From Pomphorhynchus laevis (Eukaryota > Acanthocephala > Palaeacanthocephala > Echinorhynchida > Pomphorhynchidae), in contig WNNJ02002717.1 in NCBI GenBank assembly GCA_012934845.2, positions 248,001 through 312,000 on the forward strand: a stretch of DNA of 64,000 bases, read 5' to 3'. The first letter of the stretch is position 1. Every line of letters begins with the position of its first letter. The position numbers were made by a program, and so were the translations under genes. Positions 11,360 through 22,054 of the stretch are shown here, in pieces. Below the pieces are notes generated by a model. It made no database searches. It was not told the DNA's origin and saw only the letters and a program-made list of their open reading frames with translations.

Positions 11360-13085
11360 TTGAAACTGTTTTAGAGGGGCCAAAACTAGCTACAATTAAT
11401 TTTAAGTACATATGTGCTGCTAAATAACTGGACGTCGATCATCAGCTCCATCAGTCAAATGTATCACTCCGAGTCAGTCGGATGAAGTGGTTAGGGTGCG
11501 TTTCAACTGCTTTTGTGATAACTGTAAAGACACCAGCAATTCCTCACGATGCTAGGCGAAACTCAGGGGCATAAAGCGTTTTTACTAGCTTGTTGCGTAA
11601 GTGGACTTACTAGTTATTCTTTATATGCACAAATGCGTATCCGTTGATTACGAGGACACTTAATTTCTCACTGGATTACTAAAGGAATACGTTTTTTATA
11701 AATTGGTAGTGCGAAAAATCGCTTGAAACTGTTGTCCAGGTGACAAAACTGGCTACGATTGATTTAAAATCCATATGTGCTGCTAAATAACTATACTTCG
11801 ATCATCAGCACTATCAGTCTAATGTATGACTCCGAGACGCTCCTATCACCCAGCAGTCATCGTCAGTCGGATGAGGAGATTAGGGTGCGTTTCGATTGCT
11901 TTTATGATCACTGTAAAGACCAACCATTCCTCACGATGCTAGATGAAACTCAGGGGCATAAAGCGTTTTTACTAGCTTGTTGCGTGAGTTGATCTTCTAG
12001 TTATTTTTATATGCACAAATATGTATCCGTTGGTTACGAGGGCACTGAATCTCTCATAGGATTCTTAAAGGAATACGTGTTTTATAAATTGGTAGTGCGA
12101 AAAATCGCTTGAAACTGTGGTCCAGGAGCCAAAACTGGCTACAATTGATTTTAAATACAAATGTGCTGCTAAGTAACTATACTTCGATCATCAGCTCCAT
12201 CAGTCTAATGTATCACCACGAGACGCTCCAACCACCCAGCAGTCATCGTCAGTCGGATAAGGTGATTAGGGTGCGTTTCGAATGCTTTTGTGATAACTGT
12301 AAAGACACCAGCAATTCCTACGATGCTAGACGAAACTCAGGGGCATAAAGCGTTTTTACTAGCTTGTTGCGTGAGTGGATCTTCTAGTTATTTTTATATG
12401 CACAAATGTGTATCCGTTGGTTACGAGGGCACTGAATCTCTCATAGGATTCTTAAAGGAATACGTTTTTTATAAATTGGTAGTGCGAAAAATCGCTTGAA
12501 ACTGTGGTCCAGGAGCCAAAACTGGCTACAATTGATTTTAAATACAAATGTGCTGCTAAATAACTATACTTCGATCATCAGCTCTATCAGTCTAATGTAT
12601 CACTCCGAGACACTCCTAACCACCCAGCAGTCATCGTCAGTCGGATGAAGTGGTTAGGGTGCGTTTCGACTGCTTTTGTGATAACTATAAAGACACCAGC
12701 AATTCCTCACGATGCTAGACAAAACTCAAGTGCACATAAAGCATTTTTCCTGGCTTGTTGCGAGTGTGGACCTTCTAGTTATTTTTTATATGCACAAATG
12801 CGTATCCGTTGGTTACGATGACACTTAATTTCTCACTGGATTACTAAAGGAATACGTTTTTTAATTGGTAGTGCGAAAAATCGCTTGAAACTATGGTCTA
12901 GGAGCCAAAACTGGCTACGATTGATTTAAAATCCATATGTGCTGCAAAATAACTATACTTCGATCATCAGCCCCATCAGTCTAATGTATCACTCCGAGAC
13001 GCTCCTAACCACACCGTAGTCATCGTCAGTCGGATGAAGTGATTAGGGTACGTTTCGACTGCTTTTGTGATAACTTAAAGACAGC
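11360..13085. repeat. Satellite, about 385-bp units, 4-5 copies
   Basis: Tandem units begin at the recurring CGCTTGAAACTG-type block near 11364, 11724, 12108, 12492 and 12884, giving periods of about 360, 384, 384 and 391 bp. Each unit contains CTTCGATCATCAGC, CAGTCATCGTCAGTCGGATG, AACTCAGGGGCATAAAGCG and TATCCGTTGGTTACGAGG. The first unit is shorter and more diverged; the last stops abruptly at about 13085. Units 2-4 are the most alike. Short open frames inside units repeat the same peptide with frame changes and look incidental, not coding. Confidence 0.9.
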
Positions 13086-13401
13086 AGCAAAAATTTAATT
13101 GAAGATAAATTTAAGCCAAGTGTTATAGTAGCATACGCGTTTTGATTTTTCAAATCTTCTTCAATGTTTACTTTTACAAAATTTTACACTGTCGCCTAAT
13201 TGAAACTACCCGTTAAATACACGTATTGCGTTACGGAAGAATCTGATTGCGAAAAATAAGGTTTGTGAAATAATTGTAGTGATACACTATTATGGTAAGT
13301 GATAACCGCTCGTGTAATTTAGACCTTGTTGGTCTGTCATAAGTTGACCTATCCAGTAATGCTCGATGCTTTTTGTGTAATGGGGTCATCATTCTTATTT
13401 A

Positions 13402-13960
13402 TTATTGTCCAATTTTGCATGTGCAGTAATGCTCAGGGTTTTCTACGATGTGCTTTACCATACCATCACTCCCAATTCTTTTATTTTTAATATCGTTTCG
13501 TCTGTTATTCATCCTTAAATTTAGCTGTCTGTCACTCTCACCTACATATTGTTTATCACATGTATCACATTGCATAAGATAAACACCTCCTGATGTTTTG
13601 CAACTATACTGTCCTTTTTTATGAGTGGTGTATGTTGCCGTGCTTCTAAATGTGTGTGCTCTACGCATAGTACTACATGTTTTTCATACTGAATGACCAC
13701 CGTTCCGATTCTCCTTGTATATCGTTTTCACAGATATTAGCACTTTCTGTTCTAGAGGTTAAGTGTACAAGTTTTCTTTTTATTGTTCTGCCGAATGTAT
13801 AATAAATCCTAGGACGTTGACTATTCTTTTTGAGATCTTCATCCATATTTTCATAGGATTTTATTATATCTCTTGCTATAAATCTTAATGCTAAGTGGTA
13901 TTCTATTATCGCAATAGAGTTTGAAGTTTGTTCATTCGGTTTTTGTAACCAGTACAAAAC
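13402..13960 (-). mobile_element. Penelope-like element, linker and GIY-YIG nuclease
   Basis: The minus strand carries two open segments. 13957-13673 (ALRFIARDIIKSYENMDEDL) looks like the linker between RT and nuclease. 13668-13402 encodes the GIY-YIG core: GGVYLMQCDTCDKQYVGE, with the Cys pair, followed by RQLNLRMNNRRNDIKNKR and GMVKHIVENPEH. The first Tyr of the motif (VYL) and the YVG pair are present. No RT domain is joined upstream. A similar C-terminal piece lies at 15916-16128. Confidence 0.8.
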
Positions 13961-14099
13961 CCCAAAAAATTAATTAAGATAAAGTGGCAAGCAGAAGTAT
14001 ATCGAAAATCGGATTGGGTACCAAATTATATCCATGCTAAAAGTGATCACCCTCCTCAGGTTAAACGCAACATGCTCTTTACTTAAGCAATCAATTAAT

Positions 14100-14527
14100 C
14101 AATGAAGCAATCATACTAAGGAAAATATGCAGTACAAACGCTACCTTTGAAATAAATGTGCAAACATACACACAATTCTTTAAAAAGAGACGATACAATC
14201 ACAAAGAAATCTACCGACTATCCCAAAAGGCAAGAATACTAAAAATAGAGAATTTGCTGTTGGATAAAAAACCGAATGGGTTATCATCACATAGATCAAA
14301 ACCCATTTCAGCACATTTATCGCTGGGCAGAATATGGATGAACAGTTGTCTTTAATTTATACTATATGTTGCCAAAGAATCCTGTGAGAAAGCAAGCAAC
14401 GACAGCAAGTAAATTTCCTGCCGAATAAAATAAGGATGGTCCGGAAAGCACATGGTTAGTTTAAAGAGGCTAGGCCCATGCTACCACGTTAGCAAATTCT
14501 CGGAAATGCCTATTTAATATATCACAA
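14100..14527. other. Unassigned sequence before the ribozyme-like motif
   Basis: Less AT-rich than its surroundings. A plus-strand frame at 14158-14355 encodes a basic peptide (FFKKRRYNHKEIYRLSQKAR) that I cannot assign. It may be part of the element that carries the hammerhead-like motif immediately downstream, but nothing proves that. Confidence 0.3.
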
Positions 14528-14602
14528 GGCAGCCGAAACGACTGATGTTAGTTTACCTTACTGATGAGTGCTGCCGGCTACTATCAGCTCGTCTATGAGT
14601 AA
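14528..14602 (+). ncRNA. Hammerhead-ribozyme-like motif, permuted strand order (variant 2)
   Basis: A 75-nt segment holds all hammerhead core pieces. Strand A (14528-14541) is GGCAGCC-GAAA-CGA. Strand B (14553-14575) is TTACCTTA, then CTGATGA, then GTGCTGCC. Strand C (14589-14602) is TCG-TC then TATGAGTAA, with the expected cleavage after GTC. Helix II pairs GCTGCC with GGCAGC plus a closing G-C; helix III pairs CGA with TCG; helix I pairs TTAC..TA with TA..GTAA with a mismatch and a bulge. CTGAT/ATCAG (14542-14546 and 14583-14587) extends helix III and encloses strand B. Standard hammerheads have the order B, A, C; here it is A, B, C, so box I sits in the helix III loop. The same layout occurs at 59.6 and 59.9 kb with different helix sequences. 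Cleavage activity is not shown. Confidence 0.55.
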
Positions 14603-14702
14603 TTAGAAAATCTGCTCTACTTGTAATCGAACTCCGGTTTTTGGCAACATCTACAATTATGAAACTGAAGCTTATTAGCTCCCGGAGCACAGTTTAACAC
14701 AG

Positions 14703-14811
<109 letters not shown>

Positions 14812-14829
14812 GGGAAGTTTTAGAAAACC

Positions 14830-15870
14830 GTCTCCAGGGATCATTTTCACGTGATTCAGCCATTTACTGTTCAAAGGGGAAATAAAACAACCAGGAAAGA
14901 ACAAATTGATTTTTATAAAACGTTTCGGCCGAAGCCTTCTTCAATTGTAATTAGCTGGAACACTTATGCTATGAGATTGACACTACACTATTATCAGTGC
15001 ATATATTTTATTGTTATTATTAACATTTATTGTCCGTTTAATGTATTTTATATTATAATAACTGTATATTATACAACTTAACCTATCATAATCGTTACTT
15101 AATCTTTGATTTGTTGAACAAATGATATCTTTAGAAAAACTTCTTATATTTACAAAAAGATCGCTTAGCTTGTTATCTCTTAAAAGTTGTTTTAATATTT
15201 CTAATTGTTCATATATATACTTATCTTTTTTAATATTTTTAAGTCTATTTTTCTTATTCCTTTTTATCGCCATGACTTCTTGGCTTGCGTTTAACCGGAT
15301 TATTATAATATAGTTGTATATTATTTACTATACTACTTCTGCCAATTCCTTGTACCACTTTATTCAATCCCGATGGGTACATGGAATTTAGCGTTTTAAT
15401 CCAAAAAAATTCGTTCTTTAACAGTAACTTATTTTCTCCAATAACATGTTCTAAAATAAATAATTTACAGTTTTTAATATCATGTTCTATTAATCTCACA
15501 TGGTTATGAAATATAATTTGACTATTATGCTGTATATTATGTGTTGACTAAACCTAGTTTTTATATTTGATGTTTTTCCACATGTATATTGTATTAGATA
15601 CACTACACATGGGGTATTGCAGTTACAATTATTACTAATATTTAATGAGAAACATTTGTTTGTCGTATTATTTACAATGCAATTATTATTTATAACATCA
15701 CAAACTTTACAATTTGTTCCGTTACATAAAAACGGAACAAAATTAAAATCTTTAGTATTTAAAATTAAAATCTTTAGTATTAAAATCTTTAATAATAAAA
15801 TCTTTAGTACTAAAATCAAAATCTTTAGTATTTACGTATTTTTCAATCTAGCTGAGTACATGTAACTTTT
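14830..15870 (-). mobile_element. Penelope-like element 3' half with GIY-YIG nuclease
   Basis: On the minus strand 15819-15496 encodes a Cys-rich segment (NCKVCDV, then NNCNCNTPCVVYLIQYTCGK) running into GKTSNIKTRFSQH, which is a GIY-YIG core. It continues at 15499-15254 with EFFWIKTLNSMYPSGLN, the conserved distal part of PLE nucleases (Glu, W-I and P-GLN). 15273-14983 encodes a Lys/Asn-rich extension. The 3' region near 14920-14945 contains GGCTTCGGCCGAAACG, a sequence type common near PLE termini. The frames are not continuous, so the copy is broken. The Cys pattern before the nuclease resembles Neptune-type PLEs; that subtype is an inference. Confidence 0.8.
15774..15830. repeat. Short AAAATCTTTAGTA iterations
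   Basis: A 13-20-bp motif containing AAAATCTTTAGTAxTAAAAT is repeated about four times, apparently by local slippage inside the Cys-rich part of the PLE. Confidence 0.6.
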
Positions 15871-15904
15871 GATAAGTCATAATTTTTAACTTTGCTTTTA
15901 CGGT

Positions 15905-16130
15905 TGCCACCTAGTTTAGTTGACTCGGACTGTATTGCGATGATACTTGTTGGTTATTGATGATTTGATTATGACTGCTTGCATCTTGTGTGTGGGATTC
16001 TCCAACATGTGAGTCACAGTGCCCTGAGCGGTTATTCGCTTCATTTTTAAATCATTTTTAAGATTGTTGGCGTGTAGGTTATACTTTGTTCCGGTCGGAC
16101 ACTGAAGAAGAATTCGGATAGATCCCAAAC
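15905..16130 (-). mobile_element. PLE nuclease C-terminal fragment
   Basis: Minus-strand reading gives NLKNDLKMKRITAQGTVTHM and LENPTH, closely parallel to NDIKNKRIGSDGMVKHIVEN in the nuclease at 13402-13668. It is therefore a piece of a related GIY-YIG domain, detached from its core. Confidence 0.55.
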
Positions 16131-16239
16131 GTATGTTCTTTAAATGAATAAATTTTCTCCGTCATAAACGATTTAATTTTTAGAAATAAATTTAAATTTG
16201 TTAATAAAAATTTTAATCAAATTTTAATTTATAATAGTT

Positions 16240-16570
16240 TTAAGACAAAAATATGTCAAATATAGAAATGGTAATAACACAATATGTAATTGGCCCAGCT
16301 GATATGTTTGGTCGAGTAATAGGGGCTGAAGTCCGATAACATAGCAGTTCCTCCAGATGACCGCTAATCATTATTCTGATACATCGTATATTATTTAGTA
16401 GTCAATTCGTAAAACAAGATTTTTATTTTAAATTTAAATTTTAAATTTTAACTTTATATAAATATAAATTATATAAAATCGTATATAATTATTTATTCGT
16501 TATTATTTATAATTATTTATCAATATTTTTATCTTTATGTAGTATAAAATACGTAGATTCAGCTAGCCAA
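16240..16570 (+). repeat. PLE-associated 3' repeat, copy 1
   Basis: Interspersed repeat with the landmarks AGGGGCTGAAGTCCGATAAC, GCAGTTCCTCC, ATTCTGATACATCG, then a long AT-rich tract and AAAATACGTAGATTCAGCTA. Related copies occur at 17090-17640, 20490-21240 (minus), 26995-27725, 37440-37990 (minus) and 40480-40690. Longer copies carry PLE reverse transcriptase C-terminal sequence on their 5' side, so this is the 3' untranslated and terminal part of a PLE family. Confidence 0.7.
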
Positions 16571-17089
16571 TCTGATTTCCTCATATTTCCAGGAAACTTG
16601 GCTTACTAATTTAGATAATTATTGGTTTTGCTTATTAATTTTGCTTACTGATTTTGCTAACTAATTTTGTTTTTACTAATTTTGCTTTAATATTTATAAT
16701 ATTATATATAATCTCAGTTTCGATTATATTTGCGCTTGTTTAAAATGGTAGATATTCCAATGAATGTTTTTTGGAGCTGGATCAAAGAAAAGATAAAAAT
16801 GATATATAATGATTCAATAATGACTCATTCAATAGCTTAAATGATTAATTGCGTAAAAATACTCAAACAATTTGAATTTTCTCAATAAATCTATTTTTTT
16901 AAATAGTTGATACTGATCCATTATTGATAAATAATTATTGGAGCTGGATCAAAGAAAAGATAACATTATTTTTTTATATTTCGCTAACTTCTGTTAGCAT
17001 CTTCAGAAAATTACCTTCAGAAAATTTATCGAGCATTTTGAAATTTTTATTTCTATATACTGTACAACAAATACGATATTAATGCGCAT

Positions 17090-17640
17090 TAGTATTGAAT
17101 GTTCCTTCTGTAGACCTCGAATCCTTATTCTGATACATTGTCTGTTAGTAGTCAATTCATAAAAATGATTTTTGCATTAAATTTAAGTTTTAAATCTTAA
17201 CTTTTCAAATATAAATAATATAAATTTCGCATAACTATTTACTCTTTATAATTATTTATTATTTAATTAACTTCGCAATGGCCGGTCTCAAGCCCGTGTA
17301 GAAAGAAAGAAGGTTGGCGATAGACTTCGTGAAAAGCCAGTCGTAAAACAAAATCGTCGCATCAACAGTGTGAAATGGCTTAAATGAACTTCGCAAAAGG
17401 CGACTACAATAATACAATCGCGTTTTTCGCGCAAACGAACATCAATCATTAATAAGGCCCATCGGCGTAACAGTGGAAAAAGCGGACTCCGTAACGAAAC
17501 AGTACAAACGCTGAAGAGAAAAGGAATAATTATTTATTATTTAATTATTAATTTTATTTAGCATTATTTTTAATTTATAAATAGTATAAAATACGTAAAA
17601 TCAGTTTGCTGATCTAATTCATTTACATATTGGTGATTTT
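17090..17640 (+). repeat. PLE-associated 3' repeat, copy 2, with insertion
   Basis: The landmarks GTTCCTTCTGTAGACCTCGA, TTATTCTGATACATTG and the AT-rich tract match copy 1. The repeat is split at about 17275-17525 by a block of much higher GC, after which AAAATACGTAAAATCAGTTT resumes the repeat. Confidence 0.6.
17275..17525. mobile_element. GC-richer insertion of unknown type
   Basis: A block of about 250 bp beginning GCAATGGCCGGTCTCAAGCC and ending near GTACAAACGCTGAAGAG differs sharply in composition from its flanks. It splits the surrounding PLE repeat. It has no open frame I can place and no inverted ends. It may be a truncated LINE tail or SINE-like insertion. Confidence 0.45.
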
Positions 17641-18170
17641 TAAAAGGATTTTGTTATGAAAGTTAACTTTTGAATATTTTTTGTTTATTTTTAGCTTAAT
17701 TATATATATATCATGATAAGCTTTTTGTATTGATTTTGGGGTCAGATATTAGCATATTCTGCATAATCAGAAATAAAATGTATATTAACATTGTATTCTT
17801 CATAGTCAATACACGCTCATGATATATCAGGCACGTTGCTTTATTCCTTGCATTGATACACACGTATTTTTAGTGCATGCTATATTTAATATTCGATATT
17901 CATCTGTAATTCTACATTTTATGTCCCTGTTCTAGAAAATTAAAAATTTAATTAATGTTAAACAGGCAGATGTAATTCTAATATATAACAAAGGAATAAC
18001 AATATATAACAAAGGAATAACAATATATAACGAATAATGGAATTTATTATTTTATAAATTTATATACAAAAATAAAATATCCAATAATATTACGTATTTC
18101 AAATTTATAATAAAAAAATAACCTAAATTACTTAATATTTTCAAATAAACCGAAATTTAATTATTCTTCT

Positions 18171-18285
18171 ATTGTTTATAAGATACCATGTGATAACTGT
18201 TTTGTCTCTTATATCGGTCAAACCGGACATGGATTGGGAAAACGCATCGTATAACATAAATATAACATTAAACATCACGTCATTT
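18171..18285 (+). mobile_element. PLE GIY-YIG nuclease fragment
   Basis: The plus strand encodes IVYKIPCDNCFVSYIGQTG followed by HGLGKRIV: first Tyr, Cys pair, YIG and the conserved Gln-Thr-Gly, then the catalytic Arg position. It is truncated on both sides. It resembles the nuclease remnant at 2122-2202 (MRCDACDN, GQTGQGLSK). Confidence 0.75.
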
Positions 18286-18289
18286 TTAT

Positions 18290-19560
18290 AAAATAAACCT
18301 CTTGTATAATACTCGAAATATAACTTAATAAATTATATTTGTTTGATTCAGTTTTATGTCATGTCTTAGTGTATTTCTGTGACTTGAATTTTGTTTTAGT
18401 GAAAATATGTTTGTTCAATTCATTTAATGTGGTAGTTTATTGAGAAAATCTTTATTATTGATGTGATAGTTGTGATTTAAAAACGATTACTTTGCCGTTG
18501 CTGACTACCGGTCAGGGGCCGAGCAGTTGGACTAGCAGCTGATTTAATTTTTAGGTAAATATGCGTATGTAAAAGTATTTATCACCAATAGTACAAACGA
18601 TGTAGAAAGTTAATTTCTAACATCTGTTAATCTGAATTATTCTGTTAGTACACTTTTTTGAATTTTGAATTGTATTACCAATAAAATAATAATTTTATTT
18701 TTATATTTTACTGTCTGCTGCAAGCATCATCAAAACCAGAAACAGAAACAAAACGTGCATTGTACGTTTTGACGGTGCTAACAGCAGCTAGCGATCTGTA
18801 AAAGTGAAATAATATTTTATTGGTCCTACACCGAAATTCTAAATTCAAAAATGGGTTAACATCGGTTATTTTAAATAAAGTACATTGCTATACTATTTAT
18901 CTAAATATTTATTTAAGTAAATTTCCAATATGAATTCCAGATTTGTGTTTTTCTATCTTTTATTCTATGATAAGGCCATCATTTCTAACGCAAAATAAAC
19001 CGGGTTATATTTTTGTTCTGCAAAATTCAACAAGGCGTGACGATTTATTTATGTTTTCCGTCGTATTTTCTGATTCATGACATCCAAAGAGAAGTAGGTG
19101 TATGAAGTTTCTATAAAGTTTCAAAACAAATCTAAAATGAAGAGAGGATATTTTCGTCGAATAATGACGTCTGTAGTAATTAAAGAACAGTGTATAGCAC
19201 ACACCGTATCCCGATGATGTTGAAATCAATTGCGTCGTTTTGCTGGCTTTTAATGTGCTTACGAAACATTTATTATAAAACGGTTCCACATCCTCTTGAC
19301 ATGGTTTACACAATGTCGTTACTCACACAACGTACATGGGGAACCTGGCATCACACTCTCGCAATTAGAGTAAAGAGTTGTTCTTATCTCTAAAAATAAA
19401 ACAACGAACATGAAAAACTATATCTCTCTATTACCACTCGCATTCTTTCCTAGCTCTTTTATTTCAATGAAACATGCAATTCACATTTAATTTCATCGTG
19501 TTGCTATTATAGTAGTGCAAAAAATAAATTACACTGTTAACGGTCATCTATTAACGTTGA
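18290..19560. other. No gene recognised; candidate promoter region of host gene
   Basis: AT-rich with a few more complex stretches (18500-18560, 19000-19390). The open frames at 19005-19313 (minus) and 19190-19393 (plus) have no recognisable similarity. The region ends just upstream of exon 1 of the host gene model and may hold its promoter and 5' leader, but no TATA box or other element could be singled out. Confidence 0.35.
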
Positions 19561-19666
19561 TATTCTCTAGCTACTTCGTAGTTTACCTTGTTTTTTTCAA
19601 ACAATCCATTTTCCCGTAGATTTATGGATTCCTCTCTCGTCTGAGAGCAACTCCAACATCAAAACC

Positions 19667-19840
19667 ATGACAGATCGCTTACATTTTGATTTCAAGCATT
19701 ATTTGCGTTTAATATCAGAAGAAAAATACTCGCAAAATTCACACGGTTCCGGTAAGATCAGCAAAGATGATCATCAAGAAGACCAAGTCACTAATAGTTT
19801 GATAGAAACTGGTGATCGTTTTGAAAGCACTCTTTGGAAG
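19667..19840 (+). CDS. Host gene, exon 1 (start codon to donor)
   Basis: First coding exon of a proposed host gene. It begins at ATG in the context AAACCATGA and encodes 58 residues (MTDRLHFDFKHYLRLISEEK..., ending in FESTLWK) before a GTAAAT donor, in phase 0. The frame stays open past the donor to 20011, so a read-through form is conceivable. A nearby acceptor at 19901 would lead straight to a stop, so I join this exon to the phase-0 exon at 35018. The intron of about 15 kb is full of transposons. The peptide is hydrophilic; the gene family is not recognised. Confidence 0.5.
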
Positions 19841-20489
19841 GTAAATAAAAACATTTTGGACGGTTTTATTCAAGTTATTTTATATTTTTATATGATTACA
19901 GACATTTTGGTAGATAGTGGTTGCCAACCTTTGTTGCGTTGCGGCGATACCCACGTTTGTTCACAATTTCTTCGCGGCACATTGGTTGATAACCACAGAG
20001 GCGAAATGTAGAATTTTAAATAGATATAATTTATTAAATGCTGTAATAATGAAATTTATATAAGTAATTTTCACATGATTTATTATTCGATTCTTCTTAA
20101 AACGTCAAATATTAATTTTATGGTATAATAAAATTATAGGCTATTATAATTTAATATAAATGGTTGTAAGATTCAAATTCATTAATTTTTTCACAGTATA
20201 CCAGAACATATTGTCTTTTATCAAATTAGTTAAAATTCAATTAATCAATCTAAATTTTAATTAAGCTTTATATATATTCCTAATATTTTATAAAATAAAA
20301 AATAAATAAACATTAAATAATATTTTATTATTTAACGTATAGATAATTCATGATATTTCGTGTAAAATTATATTCGTGTAATTCGTGATAACTAATAAAT
20401 TCTGCTACGATGTATCAGAATAAGAATTAGAGGTCATTAGAAGGAACATATTATATTAATGCGTTTTAGTATCGTGCAAATAGTCAGTC

Positions 20490-21240
20490 TGGATTTTTTA
20501 CAAATCAGATCAGCTAACTGAGTATACGCATTTTATGCTATCTATAAATTAAAAAAAATGCGAAATAAAAAATAAAAAAATAAAATAATTATAAATAGTT
20601 ATAAATAATAAATAATTGTTATAAGATTTTATATAATTTATATCAGGTTAAAATAAAAAATTGAAATTTAAGATAAAAGTCAATTTTTACATATTGACTA
20701 ATAAATCAAAGCTGATGTATCATAATAAGGATTAGATGTTATCAATAGGAACTGCTATGCTATCAGGTTTCGGCCCCTAACTCCTCTACCCGACATAGCA
20801 GCTGGAAAAATACGTGCTAATGATGTATTTTCAATATTTTAATAATATTGTGTTGATTATATATTTTACTATTTTTGCTATTTATATATTTTACTATTTT
20901 ATTATCATAACAACGATATTTGTTCGAAACAACGACATTTGATCAAAAAACTTTGAGAGTTTAAATTTATTTTTAATAATATTTTGTTGATTTATATATT
21001 TTACTATTTTATGTCTGCTTGTATTTTTATAGTAACGAAGTTTAAAATATGTATCTATTAAATTATTTGAATTATTTTGAAGCCAACGTCATTACAATTA
21101 TGGCAATTTTTTAAATTTTATCATTTAAATATGTAATATTATATGGTATGCATTAATGCTTATGCAAAAATACGTTTATTGTAAATTTAAATGTCATATT
21201 TACGATATAAATTAAAAGTAGTTTAAATTGATGTTAATTT
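20490..21240 (-). mobile_element. PLE 3' fragment with terminal repeat
   Basis: The minus strand corresponds, in the same order, to the plus-strand copy at 26995-27725. First comes a decayed RT C-terminal segment (ATICND-like and YFKL-like peptides around 21060-21120), then the non-coding 3' repeat with TAGGGGCCGAAACCTGATAG and an AT-rich tract, ending near AAATGCGTATACTCAGTTAG. An 8-bp inverted repeat CTGCTATG/CATAGCAG brackets GGCCGAAACC. Confidence 0.7.
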
Positions 21241-21485
21241 AATGTTCATATCTATATATATATATCTTTATAATAAATATTTAAGAATAATTCTGCATGA
21301 TTAAATATGTTCACTGATAACAAATAACAATATTTAATTAACAAAAAATTATTTGAAAACTACTGGTGACGTTATATTAATAAAAAAGAATTTCAATGCA
21401 ACTTTTTAATTAACACGAACAGGAAAGTATAAACCTGCATGCTTTTTACAACTTTCGTCGAGAAGCTTAGCCCGAAATGCGCCCA

Positions 21486-21569
21486 CTACAGACGCTTAGC
21501 CTCCAATAAGGCGTTTCGACCTTAGTCTACTCATCACTACATGGTGGTCTCATCATTGTGTCCCTGTAG
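21486..21569 (-). ncRNA. Possible decayed canonical-order hammerhead
   Basis: On the minus strand the order is ATGATGA-GACC, a loop of about 24 nt, GGTC-GAAA-CGC, then GCG-TC-TGTAG. Helix II (GACC/GGTC, 4 bp) and helix III (CGC/GCG) are in register and GTC stands at the cleavage position. The first box begins with A where the conserved C3 should be, and helix I (CTACA/TGTAG) is displaced by 8 nt. If real, it is inactive or degenerate. Confidence 0.25.
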
Positions 21570-22026
21570 CTACACAACTTCGACAGTACTTAATCCTCAG
21601 TAAACCTCTGAAAGGAATTCACTAAGCGCACGCTCCTCCACCGGTGAGCAGCCTTACATCTGGTATGGTTCGCGTAAGCAGTGGCTTCACAAGACAGCAC
21701 GTGTTCTATCGTTCCTTCCTTCATCAGCTTACTAAGGTTGCTGAACAAGCAATACGCTGGTAGTCAGCTGAAGCACAATGCACTAGCAAAAGCTTTCTAG
21801 CTACAAAGCACGAGCAAAGCTATAGCGTAGATGCTAAGATTCGTCACTCCACATATAGTGGTTATATGAATTGAAAACTATTGGTGACGTTATATTAATA
21901 AGAAATAATTTCAATACAACTTTTTAATTAACACGAACAGGAAAGTATAAACCTGCATGCTTTTTTACAACCTTCGTCGGGAAGCTTAACCCGGAATGCG
22001 CCCCCCCCACGTGCAGGTTTATACTA

Positions 22027-22054
22027 CATGTGGTGGGAATGCGCCCACCACATG
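22027..22054. repeat. Short perfect hairpin
   Basis: CATGTGGTGGG, 6-nt loop, CCCACCACATG: 11-bp perfect arms at the inverted end of the direct-repeat element. Confidence 0.9.

Noticed and set aside
11777-12499. Short proteins encoded by the 385-bp satellite
   Set aside because: The frames recur with unit-to-unit frame changes and early stops, as expected from a non-coding tandem repeat.
11440-13000. Hammerhead in the 385-bp satellite (CTGATGA next to TCGAAG on the minus strand)
   Set aside because: Only two bases separate the boxes, there is no helix II and the second box is GAAG, not GAAA.
19902-20011. A second exon directly after exon 1 using the acceptor at 19901
   Set aside because: Splicing there meets TAG after three codons; joining to 35018 keeps the frame.
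21354-22003. LTR retrotransposon with 133-bp LTRs
   Set aside because: No LTR-type ends, primer-binding site or coding region was seen between the repeats.
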